Source: Oscillospiraceae bacterium
GTDB taxonomy: Bacteria > Bacillota > Clostridia > Oscillospirales > Acutalibacteraceae
Assembly (NCBI GenBank): GCA_031273775.1
Contig: JAISRF010000063.1
Location: forward strand, 1-6,360
DNA: 6,360 nucleotides
Direction: 5' to 3'
Below, piece after piece: positions 5,849 through 6,360 of this stretch; the stretch's first letter is position 1, and each line of letters starts with the position of its first letter. The notes beneath the pieces are model-generated. The model had not been told where the DNA came from, made no database searches, and saw nothing but the letters and a program-made list of their open reading frames with translations. The translations under genes were made by a program, and so were the position numbers.

Positions 5849-6360
5849 TTAGTACATCCCGCCGCCGCCGGCTGCCGCCGCCGCCGCAGCAGCCGCGTTT
5901 GCCGCCGCCGTATCCTCTTTTTTCTCGGCAACCAGGCTTTCGGTGGTCAGTACCATTGCCGCAACGGAAGCGGCGTTTTGCAAAGCGGAACGCGTAACTT
6001 TTGTCGGGTCTACAATACCCGCTTTCACCAAATCGGTGTACTCTTCCTTATATGCGTCAAAGCCATAGTTCAGTGTACCATTGGCACGGATTTTGTCCAC
6101 AATTACGGAACCTTCCAAGCCCGCGTTCGCCGCAATCTGGCGCAGGGGCTCTTCCAAAGCGCGAACCACAATCGCCACGCCGGTTTTCTCGTCGCCCACG
6201 GATTCGGAACAAAGCTTCTCCACCGCGGGAAGCGCGTTAATCAGCGCCACGCCGCCGCCCGCGACAATCCCTTCCTCTACGGCTGCTTTAGTCGCCGCAA
6301 GCGCGTCTTCAATGCGGAGCTTTTTCTCTTTCATTTCAATCTCGGTAGCCGCGCCGACCT
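5849..6360 (-). CDS. groEL: Chaperonin GroEL (60 kDa), C-terminal part, N-terminus beyond window edge
   Basis: The frame is open to the right edge and ends at TAA (5849-5851), giving about 169 visible residues, or roughly the last third of the usual 540-545. GroEL is the cytoplasmic double-ring ATP-dependent folding chamber and works with GroES. The visible part begins VGAATEIEMKEKK, leads into EDALAATKAAVEEGIVAGGGVAL, and so covers the end of the intermediate domain and the C-terminal equatorial domain. The aspartate in IEDALAAT (10th residue from the MKEKK methionine) corresponds to catalytic Asp398 of E. coli GroEL. GFDAYKEEYTDLVKAGIVDPTKVTRSALQNAASVA is also typical, though the first 20 residues alone identify the family. 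The tail is unusual: after a charged EKKED stretch it is almost all alanine, including a run of nine, then GGGGMY, in place of repeated GGM. The groES-groEL promoter and any CIRCE operator would lie outside the window. Confidence 0.97.
   Translation of the reverse strand, partial: VGAATEIEMKEKKLRIEDALAATKAAVEEGIVAGGGVALINALPAVEKLCSESVGDEKTGVAIVVRALEEPLRQIAANAGLEGSVIVDKIRANGTLNYGFDAYKEEYTDLVKAGIVDPTKVTRSALQNAASVAAMVLTTESLVAEKKEDTAAANAAAAAAAAAGGGGMY

Noticed and set aside
5479..5931. Minus-strand open frame spanning the groEL tail, its terminator, the nrdJ promoter and the nrdJ start
   Set aside because: It crosses three independently recognisable signals and two real genes in other frames; it is open by chance.

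Overview
This window looks like ordinary chromosome from an anaerobic, low-to-mid GC Gram-positive bacterium, probably a clostridial or Oscillospirales-like Firmicute. Four things point that way: a RecD2-type helicase, an adenosylcobalamin-dependent class II ribonucleotide reductase as the visible reductase, strong purine-rich Shine-Dalgarno sites, and clean sigma-A-type promoter hexamers. This is an inference from gene content; no rRNA or other taxonomic marker is present.

Layout. Positions 1-585 (+) are the 3' end of a gene running in from the left, with features of the C-terminal region of an Lhr-like superfamily 2 helicase. A 205-base spacer (586-790) follows, holding an imperfect tandem repeat and a TATAAT box. 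Next come two closely linked + strand genes: a small unrecognised protein with an N-terminal hydrophobic segment (791-1129), and recD2 (about 1142-3331), whose Shine-Dalgarno overlaps the stop codon of the small gene. recD2 meets nrdJ (3383-5665, -) tail to tail across 51 bases. Upstream of nrdJ on the minus strand lies a compact control region (about 5671-5739), then a rho-independent terminator (5777-5810), then the 3' end of groEL (5849-6360, -), which runs off the right edge.

How the parts relate. The small gene and recD2 look translationally coupled. nrdJ appears to have its own transcript: the terminator closes the groEL unit, and a near-consensus promoter (TTGACA, 17 bases, TACAAT) begins the nrdJ unit. 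The -10 box lies inside a 16-bp palindrome that matches the NrdR box at 13 of 16 positions. A weaker second copy sits exactly 31 bp away over the nrdJ ribosome binding site. I infer NrdR repression of nrdJ.

Most worth a second look: the recD2 start, where the only start-like codons that preserve the conserved N-terminus are AUC or AUU; the tandem NrdR-like boxes; and the alanine-rich GroEL tail. I see no new multi-gene system, mobile element, CRISPR array, tRNA or rRNA here.
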